From RYN-133 sp036497285 (GTDB lineage: Bacteria; Actinomycetota; Actinomycetes; Mycobacteriales; Jatrophihabitantaceae): a stretch of DNA of 64,000 bases. Each line of letters begins with the position of its first letter. Position 1 is the first letter of the stretch. The DNA lies in the NCBI GenBank assembly GCA_036497285.1, contig DASXJR010000061.1, positions 35,910 through 99,909 on the forward strand, in the 5' to 3' direction. The notes beneath the pieces were generated by a model. It did no database searches, was not told the origin of the DNA, and was given only the letters and a program-made list of their open reading frames with translations. Below are positions 51,792 through 61,330 of this stretch, one piece after another. The translations under genes and the position numbers were made by a program.

Positions 51792-52628
51792 ATGGCGAGC
51801 ACCGAACGGCTGAACCGGGCGATGACCCGCCGTGCCGAGAGCATCGCCGATCTCGGCAAGCAGCTGATCTTCCACGCCAACGCGCTGCGCGAGATCCCGA
51901 AGGCGACCACGCGCTACCGGCGCGAGATCGTCCGGCTGCTCTCGGAGGTCAGTTTCGGTTCCGGCGCGCTCGCCGTCGTCGGCGGGACGATCGGCGTGAT
52001 GGTGGCGCTGAGCCTGTTCACGGGCAGCGTCGTCGGCCTACAGGGCTACGCGGCCCTCGACCAGCTCGGCACGTCCGCGCTCACCGGCTTCATCTCCGCC
52101 TACTTCAACACCCGCGAGATCGCGCCGCTGGTGGGCAGCCTCGCGCTCGCGGCGACGGTCGGCTCGGGCTTCACCGCGCAGCTCGGCGCCATGCGCATCA
52201 ACGAAGAGATCGACGCGCTCGAGGTCATGGGGGTGCGCAGCGTCCCTTACCTGGTCACGTGCCGGGTGATCGCCGGGATGATCGCAGTGATCCCTCTGTA
52301 CGCGATCGGCCTGCTGACCTCCTACCTCGGGTCGCGGCTGGTGGTGGTGTACTTCCACGGCCAGTCGGCAGGCACCTACGACCACTACTTCGCGCTGTTC
52401 CTACCGCCCGTTGACGTGTTCCTTTCGTTCCTGAAGGTGCTCGCCTTCGCGGTCGTGATCATCTTGATCCACTGCTACTACGGCTACACCGCGACCGGCG
52501 GTCCCGCCGGAGTCGGCCGGGCGGTCGGACGTGCGGTGCGCCTGTCGATCGTCGCGGTGAACGTGCTCGACTTCTTCCTCTCCCTGGCCATCTGGGGGAC
52601 CACGACGACGGTCCGGATCGCCGGATGA
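51792..52628 (+). CDS. yrbEB: MCE-transporter permease YrbEB (MlaE family)
   Basis: This is the second MlaE-type permease, 278 residues, starting one base after yrbEA ends. The coupling motif is AQLGAMRINEEIDALEVMGV, followed by the usual VIAGMIAVIPLYAIG helix. Pairs with YrbEA. It overlaps mceA by four bases (ATGA), so the operon is translationally coupled. The ATPase (MceG/Mkl-like) is not in the window. Confidence 0.93.
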   Translation: MASTERLNRAMTRRAESIADLGKQLIFHANALREIPKATTRYRREIVRLLSEVSFGSGALAVVGGTIGVMVALSLFTGSVVGLQGYAALDQLGTSALTGFISAYFNTREIAPLVGSLALAATVGSGFTAQLGAMRINEEIDALEVMGVRSVPYLVTCRVIAGMIAVIPLYAIGLLTSYLGSRLVVVYFHGQSAGTYDHYFALFLPPVDVFLSFLKVLAFAVVIILIHCYYGYTATGGPAGVGRAVGRAVRLSIVAVNVLDFFLSLAIWGTTTTVRIAG

Positions 52629-53857
52629 GGCAGCACTTCGCCCGCGACCTGATCGTCGGTTGCGCGTACCTGGTCTTGATCGCCGCGCTGGTCGTCGTCT
52701 CGGTGATGGCCTACCGCAAGGACTTCACCTCGACGATGGACGTCAGCCTGACCGCGGCCGACGCCGGCACCCAACTGCAGAACGGTGCGGACGTCGAAGT
52801 ACGCGGCGTCGTCGTCGGGTCGGTGAGCGGAATCAGCACGACCGGAGACGGCGCGAAGATCGACCTGGCGCTCAACCCGGGGCAGGGCGCGAAACTGCCC
52901 GCGAACGTCACGGCGCAACTGCTGCCGAAAACGCTGTTCGGCCAGCGCTACGTCAATCTCGTCCTGCCGGCCGAACCCAGTGACGAGCACCTGCACGACG
53001 GCGCGGTCATCGCAGCAGACACCTCGGCCACCGGCACCGAACTGCAGGACGTGTTCACCCACCTGCTGCGTGTCCTGCAGGCCGTCCGTCCCGAGCAACT
53101 GGCAGAGACCCTCGGCGCGTTCGCGTCCGCACTGCGCAACGAGGGCGACGCGATCGGCGCCACGATCGACACGATGGCGCGGTACCTGCACAAGTTCGCG
53201 CCCGAGGTGCCGCGGCTGACCAGAGACATCCGGCAGTTCGCGGCCGTTGCGCATACGTACGCGCAGGCCTCCCCCGACCTGCTGCAGGCGCTACGGAACT
53301 TCACGGTCACCAACCGCACCCTCGTCGCAGAACGCGCCCGGTTCGTCGCGTTGCTGCACACGGTCACTGACGCGTCGAACCGCTTCGCCGGGTTCACCGA
53401 GACGAACTCGCAGAACCTGATCTCGCTGTCCCGCGACAGCCTGCCGACCCTGCAGGTGCTGGCGAAGTACTCGAGCGAGTTCCCCTGCCTGAGCCGCACG
53501 CTGGTCGACTTCATCCCGGTCATGAACCGCGCCCTCGGCGCCGGCACGCGCGAGCCCGGGCTGCACGTGACCCTGCAGGTCGTCCCGGCCAGGCAGCCGT
53601 ACAGGACCGGCGCCACCCTCGACGCAACCGGCGCCCCGCGCTGCCCGCAGGTCTCGGTGGCTGCTGCCAACAGTCCTGCCGTGGGTGCCGTGCTGTCGCG
53701 GGGCGACGGCATCGGCACGGACAACTCGCCGCAGGAGAACCAGGTCATCGCCGAACTGGTCGCGCCGAGCGTCGGCTCGTCGCCGGCGACGTTCCCGCGT
53801 TGGAGCAGCCTGCTGCTCGGCCCGGCGCTACGGGGCACCTCGGTGACGCTCAAATGA
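52625..53857 (+). CDS. mceA: Mce-family protein A
   Basis: This 410-residue MCE protein has an N-terminal membrane anchor (about 10-30), an MCE domain (about 38-120, with NGADVEVRGVVVGSVSGI and LLPKTLFGQRYVNLVLP) and a long helical tail that builds the periplasmic lipid tunnel. It is the first of six MCE subunits in order A-F. The C terminus has a Pro/Ser-rich tail. The lipid imported cannot be deduced; the best-known mycobacterial systems carry fatty acids or cholesterol. Confidence 0.92.
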   Translation: MRQHFARDLIVGCAYLVLIAALVVVSVMAYRKDFTSTMDVSLTAADAGTQLQNGADVEVRGVVVGSVSGISTTGDGAKIDLALNPGQGAKLPANVTAQLLPKTLFGQRYVNLVLPAEPSDEHLHDGAVIAADTSATGTELQDVFTHLLRVLQAVRPEQLAETLGAFASALRNEGDAIGATIDTMARYLHKFAPEVPRLTRDIRQFAAVAHTYAQASPDLLQALRNFTVTNRTLVAERARFVALLHTVTDASNRFAGFTETNSQNLISLSRDSLPTLQVLAKYSSEFPCLSRTLVDFIPVMNRALGAGTREPGLHVTLQVVPARQPYRTGATLDATGAPRCPQVSVAAANSPAVGAVLSRGDGIGTDNSPQENQVIAELVAPSVGSSPATFPRWSSLLLGPALRGTSVTLK

Positions 53858-54891
53858 GCCGGTCACTGCGCGGGCTGACTGCGCCGCTGGTCAAGAGCCT
53901 GGTGTTCATCGTCGTCACGGTCGTCGCGACCGGCACGCTGTTGGCGACGATCACCAACCAGGCGAGCAGCGGTGCGCAACACGCGTACCACGCGATCTTC
54001 AGCGATGTGACGGCGCTGAACACCGGTGACGACGTGCGTATGGCCGGTGTGCGTATCGGCACCGTCACCGGCATCAGCGTCGTGAACCGGCGCGACGCGC
54101 AGGTCAGCTTCGAGATCTCGTCGAACGTCGCACTGGCGTCGACGGTGAAAGCGATGATCCGCTTCCGCAACCTCGTCGGGCAGCGGTACATCGAGCTCGA
54201 CCAGGGTGCCGGATCGCCGGACCAGCAGTGGCCCGCGTCCAAGACCATCGGCCTTGACCGCACCTCGCCGGCACTCGACCTCACCGCGCTGTTCAACGGC
54301 TTCCAGCCCTTGTTCTCGGCGCTCGACCCGAAGCAGATCAACGCGCTGTCGTACGAGATCGTGCAGATCTTCCAGAACCAGGGCGGGACAGTCGACGACC
54401 TGATCACGCACACGGCCACACTCACCAACGCGCTGGCCGATCGCGACCACATCATCGGCGCCGTGATCGACAACCTCACCCAGGTGCTCAAGACCGTCAA
54501 CGCGCACCGCAGCGGACTGTCGACGACCGTGGTCACGCTGCAGCAGCTCGTGAGCGGGCTGGCGCGCGACCGCGGCGCGATCGGTTCGGCGGTCACCAGC
54601 CTGGCCGGGCTGACCACGAGCGTGTCGGGACTGCTGCGCGCCGGACGTCCGGCACTGCGCCGCTCGATCGCCTCGCTCGGCAAGGTCTCGGCGAATCTCG
54701 CGAACAACGCGCCGACCGTCGAGCACGCGTTGCGCACGCTGCCCACCAAACTCGACCGGGTGGGGCGGCTGGCCTCGTACGGCTCCTGGATCAACAGTTA
54801 CCTCTGCTCGATCACCGGACGGATCCCGGTGCCCGCCGGCTACTACGGCGGCGTCGGGGTGCAGCCGGTCGCGGCGAGGTGTCAGTCGTAA
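53854..54891 (+). CDS. mceB: Mce-family protein B
   Basis: This 345-residue MCE subunit has an N-terminal anchor, an MCE domain with LNTGDDVRMAGVRIGTVTGISV and FRNLVGQRYIELDQGAG, then a helical tunnel region rich in Leu/Ala heptads. ATG 53854 overlaps the mceA stop as ATGA; an open extension upstream is within mceA and rejected. The C-terminal SYLCSITGRIPVPAGYYGG is typical of MceB. Confidence 0.92.
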   Translation: MSRSLRGLTAPLVKSLVFIVVTVVATGTLLATITNQASSGAQHAYHAIFSDVTALNTGDDVRMAGVRIGTVTGISVVNRRDAQVSFEISSNVALASTVKAMIRFRNLVGQRYIELDQGAGSPDQQWPASKTIGLDRTSPALDLTALFNGFQPLFSALDPKQINALSYEIVQIFQNQGGTVDDLITHTATLTNALADRDHIIGAVIDNLTQVLKTVNAHRSGLSTTVVTLQQLVSGLARDRGAIGSAVTSLAGLTTSVSGLLRAGRPALRRSIASLGKVSANLANNAPTVEHALRTLPTKLDRVGRLASYGSWINSYLCSITGRIPVPAGYYGGVGVQPVAARCQS

Positions 54892-55904
54892 TGGCGATGC
54901 GCTCGTTCAACGAACGGAATCCCGTCACCATCGCGGTGGTCGGGTTGCTGACCGCGATCGCGGTGATCCTGCTCGCGTTCTACTGGAAGCAGCTGCCGTT
55001 GGTGAACAACGCATCCAGCTACCACGCCGAGTTCACCGAGGCGGCCGGGTTGCGCAGCGGCGACGATGTCCGCGTCGCCGGCGTCTCAGTCGGCAATGTG
55101 TCGGGCGTATCCCTCGAGGGCACGCACGTGCGCGTCGACTTCGACGTCGACGGCACCTGGATCGGCGACCAGAGCACCGCCGCGATCAAGATCAAGACCT
55201 TGCTCGGGCAGAAGTACCTGGCGATCGACCCGCTCGGCGACAAGGCGCTCGACCCCGGCCAGGCGATCCCGCTCGCCCGCACGTCCGCCCCGTACGACGT
55301 GACCACCGCGCTGGAAGGCCTGGGCGGCCAACTCGGCCAGATCGACACCGACCAGCTCGCCCGCAGCTTCCACGCGGTCGCCGACGCGTTCCGCAACACG
55401 CCGGGCGTCGTGCGCGCCAGCCTCAGCGGGCTCTCGCGGCTGTCGCAGACGATCGCCTCGCGTGACAGTGCGCTCGCCCTGCTGGTGCAGAACACCCGAC
55501 GGATCACCGCGGTGCTGTCCCGCAACGACCCGCACATCGACGCGCTGGTGCGCGACGGCAATCTGCTGCTGCGCGAGCTGGAGGGGCGCAGCGCGGCCAT
55601 CACCACGCTGCTGCGAGGAACACAGCAGCTCAGTCGGCAACTCACCGGTCTGGTGAACGACAACGACGCCCAGCTCGGCCCGGCGCTGGCACAGCTGTCG
55701 CGGGTCACCGACATCCTGCAGCGCAATCAGGCCAACCTGGACAACGCGTTGCGGCTGATCGGCCCGTACTACAACCTGCTCAACGACGCCGTCGGTAATG
55801 GGCCGTGGCTCGACGTGTACCTGTGCGGGCTGTTCACCGCGCAGGGCGATCCACAGTTGAACTCCACCGCCCAGCGCAACTGTGCACCGCAGGCGGGTCG
55901 GTGA
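54891..55904 (+). CDS. mceC: Mce-family protein C
   Basis: This 337-residue MCE subunit starts at ATG 54891, overlapping the mceB stop by one base. It shows an N-terminal anchor (AVVGLLTAIAVILLAFYW), an MCE domain (LRSGDDVRVAGVSVGNVSGV, IKTLLGQKYLAIDPLG) and a helical tail ending GNGPWLDVYLCGLF, a usual MceC end. Part of the A-F hexamer. Confidence 0.92.
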   Translation: MAMRSFNERNPVTIAVVGLLTAIAVILLAFYWKQLPLVNNASSYHAEFTEAAGLRSGDDVRVAGVSVGNVSGVSLEGTHVRVDFDVDGTWIGDQSTAAIKIKTLLGQKYLAIDPLGDKALDPGQAIPLARTSAPYDVTTALEGLGGQLGQIDTDQLARSFHAVADAFRNTPGVVRASLSGLSRLSQTIASRDSALALLVQNTRRITAVLSRNDPHIDALVRDGNLLLRELEGRSAAITTLLRGTQQLSRQLTGLVNDNDAQLGPALAQLSRVTDILQRNQANLDNALRLIGPYYNLLNDAVGNGPWLDVYLCGLFTAQGDPQLNSTAQRNCAPQAGR

Positions 55905-55908
55905 GCAG

Positions 55909-56931
55909 ATGACCACGCTGATCCGAGAACGGCTGCCGCGCACCAGCAAGGTCGTCGTGTTGTCCGTTGTCGGCGCACTGCTCGTCGTTGCAGCGATGGG
56001 CGGCGCGTTCTGGTACTACGTGAGCGGACGCGCGGACCAGACACACTTCTCGGCGCTGTTCACCGCGTCGGTCGGTGTTTACCCCGGCTCGGACGTGCGG
56101 ATGCTCGGTGTCGCGGTCGGAACCGTCGACGACGTCAAACCCAAGGGCACTGTCGTCGAGATCGACATGCACCTGGACGGCGGTGTCTCGGTCGCGGCCG
56201 ATACCCAGGCCGTGATCATCTCGCCGAGCCTGGTCAGCGACCGCTACGTGCAGCTGACCGGCGTCTACACCGCGGGCCCGAAGCTCGCCGGCGGCACCGT
56301 CATCCCGCTGTCCCGCACGGCGACCTCGGTCGAGATCGACGAACTGACCAAGAGCGTCATCGGTCTCACCAAGGCGCTCGGACCGAACGGTGCCAACCGC
56401 ACCGGTGCGCTCGCGGACCTGCTGAACGTGGGGGCGGCGAACCTGCGCGGCAACGGGGCCGCGCTGCGCAAGACGATCCAGCGGCTCAGCGCCGCGGCGG
56501 GAACGTTCTCGCACAACCGCGGGGCGCTGTTCAAGACCATCAACAATCTGGCGACGTTCACCCGAACCCTTGCCCGCGACGACCGCAGTGTGCGCGGCCT
56601 GAACACCTCGCTCGCCGCGGTGTCCGACGTGCTCGCGCGCGATCGCGAGTCGTTCGCCGCCGCCCTGCACGAGCTCAGCCGGGCGCTCACCGCGGTACGT
56701 CAGTTCATCGTCACCCATCGCGCCGCGCTCACCGCCAACGTCCGCAAACTCGCCGTGATCACCCAGATCCTCTCGACCGAGCGCGATTCGCTGGCCCAGG
56801 CGCTGCGCTCGGCACCGCTCGCCGTCGGCAACCTGATCAACGCCTACGACCCGGCACACGGCACGCTCACCGGCCGTGGTGATCTGAACGAACTCGAGCT
56901 GTGGAAGTCCGTGAACGGGGGATCACGGTGA
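55909..56931 (+). CDS. mceD: Mce-family protein D
   Basis: This 340-residue MCE subunit from ATG 55909 has an N-terminal anchor, an MCE domain (VYPGSDVRMLGVAVGTVDDV, ISPSLVSDRYVQLTGVY) and a long helical region. It overlaps mceE by four bases (GTGA). An in-frame upstream GTG would run into mceC and is not needed. Confidence 0.92.
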   Translation: MTTLIRERLPRTSKVVVLSVVGALLVVAAMGGAFWYYVSGRADQTHFSALFTASVGVYPGSDVRMLGVAVGTVDDVKPKGTVVEIDMHLDGGVSVAADTQAVIISPSLVSDRYVQLTGVYTAGPKLAGGTVIPLSRTATSVEIDELTKSVIGLTKALGPNGANRTGALADLLNVGAANLRGNGAALRKTIQRLSAAAGTFSHNRGALFKTINNLATFTRTLARDDRSVRGLNTSLAAVSDVLARDRESFAAALHELSRALTAVRQFIVTHRAALTANVRKLAVITQILSTERDSLAQALRSAPLAVGNLINAYDPAHGTLTGRGDLNELELWKSVNGGSR

Positions 56932-57950
56932 GGCGAGCGCTTGTCGCGGCGCTTGCGGTCGCGGCCACCACGACGGCGTGCTCGGGGGTGTCGAACATCA
57001 ACCTGCCTGGTGGCGCCGACCTGGGCAGTCATCCGTACACCGTCACTGCGCAGTTCGGCGACGCGCTCGACCTCGTGCGCCAGTCAGCGGTCAAGGTCGA
57101 CAACGTACCGGTCGGCCAGGTCGACGACATCAGCCTCGGCGGGGGCGGCAAGTACGCGGTCGTCAAGCTCGAGATCAACGGCGACGTGCGGCTCCCGGCG
57201 AACACGACGGCGAGCATCGAGCAGACCAGCCTGCTCGGTGAGAAGTACGTTTCGCTGACCCGTCCGGCAGAACCGGTCGGCACGCTCGCGAACGGCGCAA
57301 CGATCACGCTGGCCTCGACCTCCCAGGCGGTGCAGATCGAGCAGGTCTTCGGCGCGCTGTCGCTGCTGCTCAACGGCGGCGGCATCGGCCAGTTGCACGA
57401 CATCGTCGTAGAGCTGAACCACGCGGCCGGGGGCCGCGGCCCGGAGATCCACCGCCTGCTCGCCGACGCCGACCACGTCATCGCCGCGATCGACAGCCAC
57501 CGTCAGGACATTGTCGATGCGCTGCAGCAGGTGAACGAGCTGGCCAAGACCCTGCGCGCGAACGAGGGCAACATCGCCGTAGCGCTGCGCGACCTGCCCG
57601 CGGGGCTCAAGGTGCTGGCCGGACAGCGGGCCCAACTCGTGACGATGGTCAAGGCCCTCGGCCGGCTCGGCCGTACCGCCACTGCCACCGTGCAAGCGAG
57701 CCGACGCAGCTTCGTTGCCGATCTGCGCGCCCTCGATCCGATCCTCCGCCGACTCGCGCAAGCCGGCTCGGCGCTGCCGAAGTCACTGCAGGTGCTGCTG
57801 ACGTATCCGTTCCCCGACTCGGTGCTCAACGCGATCCGCGGCGACTACATCAACACGTTCGTCACGACGAACCTGAACACGCCTGGCGGCCGCGTCGTGC
57901 GCGTGCAGCATCTGCCCACGCTGCTGCCGGCGACGGACGGTGGTCGCTGA
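56928..57950 (+). CDS. mceE: Mce-family lipoprotein E
   Basis: This 340-residue MCE subunit is the lipoprotein of the set. It begins with a short signal VRRALVAALAVAATTTACSG with Cys18 as lipidation site, as expected for MceE. The MCE domain carries QSAVKVDNVPVGQVDDISL and EQTSLLGEKYVSLTRP. The GTG at 56928 overlaps the mceD stop; the longer open frame lies inside mceD. Confidence 0.92.
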   Translation: MRRALVAALAVAATTTACSGVSNINLPGGADLGSHPYTVTAQFGDALDLVRQSAVKVDNVPVGQVDDISLGGGGKYAVVKLEINGDVRLPANTTASIEQTSLLGEKYVSLTRPAEPVGTLANGATITLASTSQAVQIEQVFGALSLLLNGGGIGQLHDIVVELNHAAGGRGPEIHRLLADADHVIAAIDSHRQDIVDALQQVNELAKTLRANEGNIAVALRDLPAGLKVLAGQRAQLVTMVKALGRLGRTATATVQASRRSFVADLRALDPILRRLAQAGSALPKSLQVLLTYPFPDSVLNAIRGDYINTFVTTNLNTPGGRVVRVQHLPTLLPATDGGR

Positions 57951-59116
57951 TGATCACCCGCCGCGTGCGCACCCAGGTGCTCGTCTTCGTCGTCATCGGA
58001 ATGGTCGCCGTCAGCTACATCGCGGTGCGCTATGTCGGGCTGCTGCGTGTGTTCGGTGTCGGCGTGTATGGGGTGCAGGTCGACCTGCCGGCCGCGGGCG
58101 GAATCTTCCCCAACGCGGAGGTCGACTACCGAGGTGTCCCGGTGGGGCGGGTGACGGCCGTCCGGCTGACCGCCGACGGCGTGGCGGCCGACCTGCAGTT
58201 GAACACGTCGGCGCCGTCCATCCCGCAGGACCTCCATGCCGTCGTGACCGACCGCTCGGTCATCGGCGAGCAGTTCCTCGACCTCCGTCCCAACACGAAC
58301 TCAGGTCCGTATCTGCACGACGGCTCCGTGATCCCGCGCAGCCAGACCGCGATCCCGCCCACGACCAACTCGCTGCTGACCAGCGTCAACGGACTGCTTC
58401 AGACCCTGCCGATCCATTCGTTGCAGACCGTCGTGCGCGAGTCCGGCACCGCGTTCGCGGGGTCGGCGCAGAACCTGCGCACGCTGATCCAGGTCAGTCG
58501 CTCGTTCTTCCGGACCGCCGACCGCAACTTTCCCGCCACGACGATCCTGATCGACTCGTCGACGACGGTGCTCGCCACCCAGCGCCGGGTGTCGTCGAGC
58601 ATCCGCTCGTTCAGCCGCAGCCTGAACCTGCTGTCCGGCCGCCTCGCCGCGTCGGACTCGGACGTGCGCGCGTTGCTGCGCACCACGCCGTCGGCCGCTC
58701 GCGCCGCGTCTGATCTGATCCGCAGCATCGGCACCCCGCTCGGCGTGCTCGTCAGCAACCTGACCACCACCGCGCAGGTCACCGTGGCCAACGTCGACGG
58801 GGTGCGCCAACTGCTCGTTCAGTTGCCGCGCGCGGTCGACATCGGATCCACCGTGGTCGGTCCGCAGGGCGCCAAGGTCGGGCTGACGCTGACGTTCTTC
58901 AACCCGTTGCCGTGCACCCAGGGCTATGAAGGGACTGTGCGCCGCAGCGGCCTGAACACCTCGGCCGGAGCGCCGCTGAACACGTCCGCCGGATGCACGG
59001 CCACTTCGGGCGCGAACGATGTCCGTGGCTCGCAGCACGTACCCTTCCCGGCAGGCGTCACGTCCACCGCGGACGCCCGCTCCGTGCACTCCCTGGCGCA
59101 ACTGATGGGGTCGTGA
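57950..59116 (+). CDS. mceF: Mce-family protein F
   Basis: This 388-residue last MCE subunit starts at ATG 57950 with a one-base overlap. It has an N-terminal anchor (VLVFVVIGMVAVSYIAV), an MCE domain (IFPNAEVDYRGVPVGRVTAV, TDRSVIGEQFLDLRP), a helical tail and a C-terminal Ser/Gly-rich region with two cysteines (LPCTQGYEG, SAGCTATSG). Confidence 0.92.
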   Translation: MITRRVRTQVLVFVVIGMVAVSYIAVRYVGLLRVFGVGVYGVQVDLPAAGGIFPNAEVDYRGVPVGRVTAVRLTADGVAADLQLNTSAPSIPQDLHAVVTDRSVIGEQFLDLRPNTNSGPYLHDGSVIPRSQTAIPPTTNSLLTSVNGLLQTLPIHSLQTVVRESGTAFAGSAQNLRTLIQVSRSFFRTADRNFPATTILIDSSTTVLATQRRVSSSIRSFSRSLNLLSGRLAASDSDVRALLRTTPSAARAASDLIRSIGTPLGVLVSNLTTTAQVTVANVDGVRQLLVQLPRAVDIGSTVVGPQGAKVGLTLTFFNPLPCTQGYEGTVRRSGLNTSAGAPLNTSAGCTATSGANDVRGSQHVPFPAGVTSTADARSVHSLAQLMGS

Positions 59117-59123
59117 GCCGGCG

Positions 59124-59846
59124 ATGACGACGACAGCTTCCGGAGCCATGACCGACCAGGACGACCCGAGTGCGGACGACCCGAACGCGGACGAACGCGC
59201 CGCGGAAGCGGCCGCGGCCGCCGAGAAGGCGGCGAAGAAGGCGCGCAAGGCGCAGCAGAAGGCCGATCGGCTCGCTGCCGAAGCGGCCCGCCTGGCCGAG
59301 CCCGAGCCCGCCCTGTCGGTCGAGGCGGCCGAACCCGCGGGCAGCCGCACACCGCTGGTCGCGGCTGCGGCGCTGCTCGTCGCGTGCGTGGCGTTCCTGG
59401 TCGCCGCTGTGGTCGTGCACGTGCGCGGCGATGACGCATCGGCACAGCCCGCCACGGCGGTTCGCGACGCGGCGCTGATCGCAGCGCGCCAGGACATCGT
59501 CGTGCTCAACTCGCTCGACTACCGCAGCCTCGACGCCGGGCTGCACCGGTGGCTCGACGCGTCGACCGGCGAGCTGCACGCGTCCTTCACGCACGTCACG
59601 GCCGCGGACCGGAAGCGGATCACCGATGCCGCCGCGGTCACCACCGCGCATGTGCTCGAAGCCGCGATGGTCTCGCTCGACGCCGCGGACGGGCACGCAA
59701 CGGTTATCGCGAGCGTCGAGCTCACGGTCACACCGACGAACGGTAAGGCGGTCGTCAAACGCGAGCGGCAGAGCGCTGACGTCACGCGGGTCGCCGGGGT
59801 GTGGAAGGTCAGCGGGCTGCAGCAGGTCGGGGTGACGGTGCAGTGA
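59124..59846 (+). CDS. Mce-associated membrane protein (first)
   Basis: This 240-residue protein has a charged Ala/Lys/Glu-rich helical N terminus (about 20-70), one transmembrane helix (about 77-97) and an extracytoplasmic NTF2-like domain (VLNSLDYRSLDAGLHRWLDASTG to VWKVSGLQQV). This is the layout of Mce-associated (Mam/Mas) proteins that stabilise Mce transporters. It follows mceF by seven bases and overlaps the next gene by four. Confidence 0.85.
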   Translation: MTTTASGAMTDQDDPSADDPNADERAAEAAAAAEKAAKKARKAQQKADRLAAEAARLAEPEPALSVEAAEPAGSRTPLVAAAALLVACVAFLVAAVVVHVRGDDASAQPATAVRDAALIAARQDIVVLNSLDYRSLDAGLHRWLDASTGELHASFTHVTAADRKRITDAAAVTTAHVLEAAMVSLDAADGHATVIASVELTVTPTNGKAVVKRERQSADVTRVAGVWKVSGLQQVGVTVQ

Positions 59847-60364
59847 ACGCGCAGCGCCGCGGCTGGACGTCCGTCCCTGTCCTCGTGATGACCGCCCTCG
59901 CGCTGGCATGCGCCATCGTGGCTGCGGTGCTCTTGGCGACCTCGAGTGACGCGAGCGCGCCGGCCGACCCCAACCAGGCGGTCGTCGACCGCACGCGCAC
60001 GGCACAGGTCGTCGGGCAGGTCGACACCGACCTCGAGCACGTGCTCAGCTACGACTATCGCAATCCGGACACAACCCGCACCGCGGCCCACCAGGCGCTC
60101 GTAGGTGACGCGCTCAAGCAGTACGACGTGCTGTTCACCGCGCTGCAGAACAAGGCCGGCGGACAGAAGCTGGTGCTGACCGCGAAGGTGGTCAACACGG
60201 GCGTGACGATCCTCGACGGCGCCCGCGCGCAGCTGCTCGTTTTCCTCGACCAGACCTCCACCCGAGCCTCCGACGGCGCGACGAACACCTCGGCGGCACA
60301 GATCCGTATCACCGCGGTCGAGCAGGGTGGAACCTGGAAGATCAGCGAGCTCGTCCCGCTCTGA
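59843..60364 (+). CDS. Mce-associated membrane protein (second)
   Basis: This 173-residue protein from GTG 59843 (GTGA overlap) has one N-terminal transmembrane helix (about 10-31) and a small extracytoplasmic NTF2-like domain (HVLSYDYRNPDTTRTAAHQAL, QGGTWKISELVPL). It is paralogous in style to the preceding protein and closes the mce operon. Confidence 0.85.
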   Translation: MNAQRRGWTSVPVLVMTALALACAIVAAVLLATSSDASAPADPNQAVVDRTRTAQVVGQVDTDLEHVLSYDYRNPDTTRTAAHQALVGDALKQYDVLFTALQNKAGGQKLVLTAKVVNTGVTILDGARAQLLVFLDQTSTRASDGATNTSAAQIRITAVEQGGTWKISELVPL

Positions 60365-60401
60365 CATGTGCCGTTATCAGTGGCGTGAGACCCTACAAAC
60401 T

Positions 60402-60662
60402 ATGGCGGACGACGAGACACAACCCATCGGACGGGTACTGGGCGACGGCTTCGGGATAGCGCCCCTGCCGTCCGGCTGGACGGCGCTCGAGGGCGTCGTC
60501 CTCGTAAAGTGTCTCGACGTCGACGGACAGCCTTCCTGGGCATTCCGGCACACGTCCGGCCTCAATCACGAAGAGACGATCGGTGCGCTCACCGTGCATC
60601 TCGATCTGATGCGCGACGAGATCTCCGACCTGTTCCGCCCCGGCGATTCAGATACCGACTAG
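60402..60662 (+). CDS. Small conserved-type hypothetical protein
   Basis: This is an 86-residue acidic protein without signal peptide or membrane helix. The central part GWTALEGVVLVKCLDVDGQPSWAFRHTSGL followed by an acidic helix (GALTVHLDLMRDEISDLF) gives a compact alpha/beta pattern. I know no function. ATG 60402 keeps it clear of the mce-associated gene; no good ribosome binding site is seen. Confidence 0.65.
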   Translation: MADDETQPIGRVLGDGFGIAPLPSGWTALEGVVLVKCLDVDGQPSWAFRHTSGLNHEETIGALTVHLDLMRDEISDLFRPGDSDTD

Positions 60663-60687
60663 CGCTTCGCCCCCAAAGTCGGCAAAC

Positions 60688-60756
60688 GATCACCTCTTCC
60701 TCCAGGATGTTCGGTTTAGGCCGCCCAAACCGAACATTTGGGAGGAAAACCTGATC
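60688..60756. repeat. Long interrupted inverted repeat
   Basis: Three matched arm pairs nest: GATCA/TGATC (60688-60692, 60752-60756), TTCCTCC/GGAGGAA (60697-60703, 60741-60747) and ATGTTCGGTTT/AAACCGAACAT (60707-60717, 60727-60737). The transcript would form a stem of about 69 bases. It lies between the convergent small gene and rpiB, and its edge shares the 13-mer CCTGATCAACAGC with the hairpin at 39.4 kb. Confidence 0.7.
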
Positions 60757-60822
60757 AACAGCGCCCACGGTCAGTCAGCCCGGACCGGTGACCACTCGGC
60801 GAAGGGGACCAGCGGGCGCGGG

Positions 60823-61296
<474 letters not shown>

Positions 61297-61330
61297 GCTC
61301 ACATCATCGCAGCCCTGCCACCATGGACAC

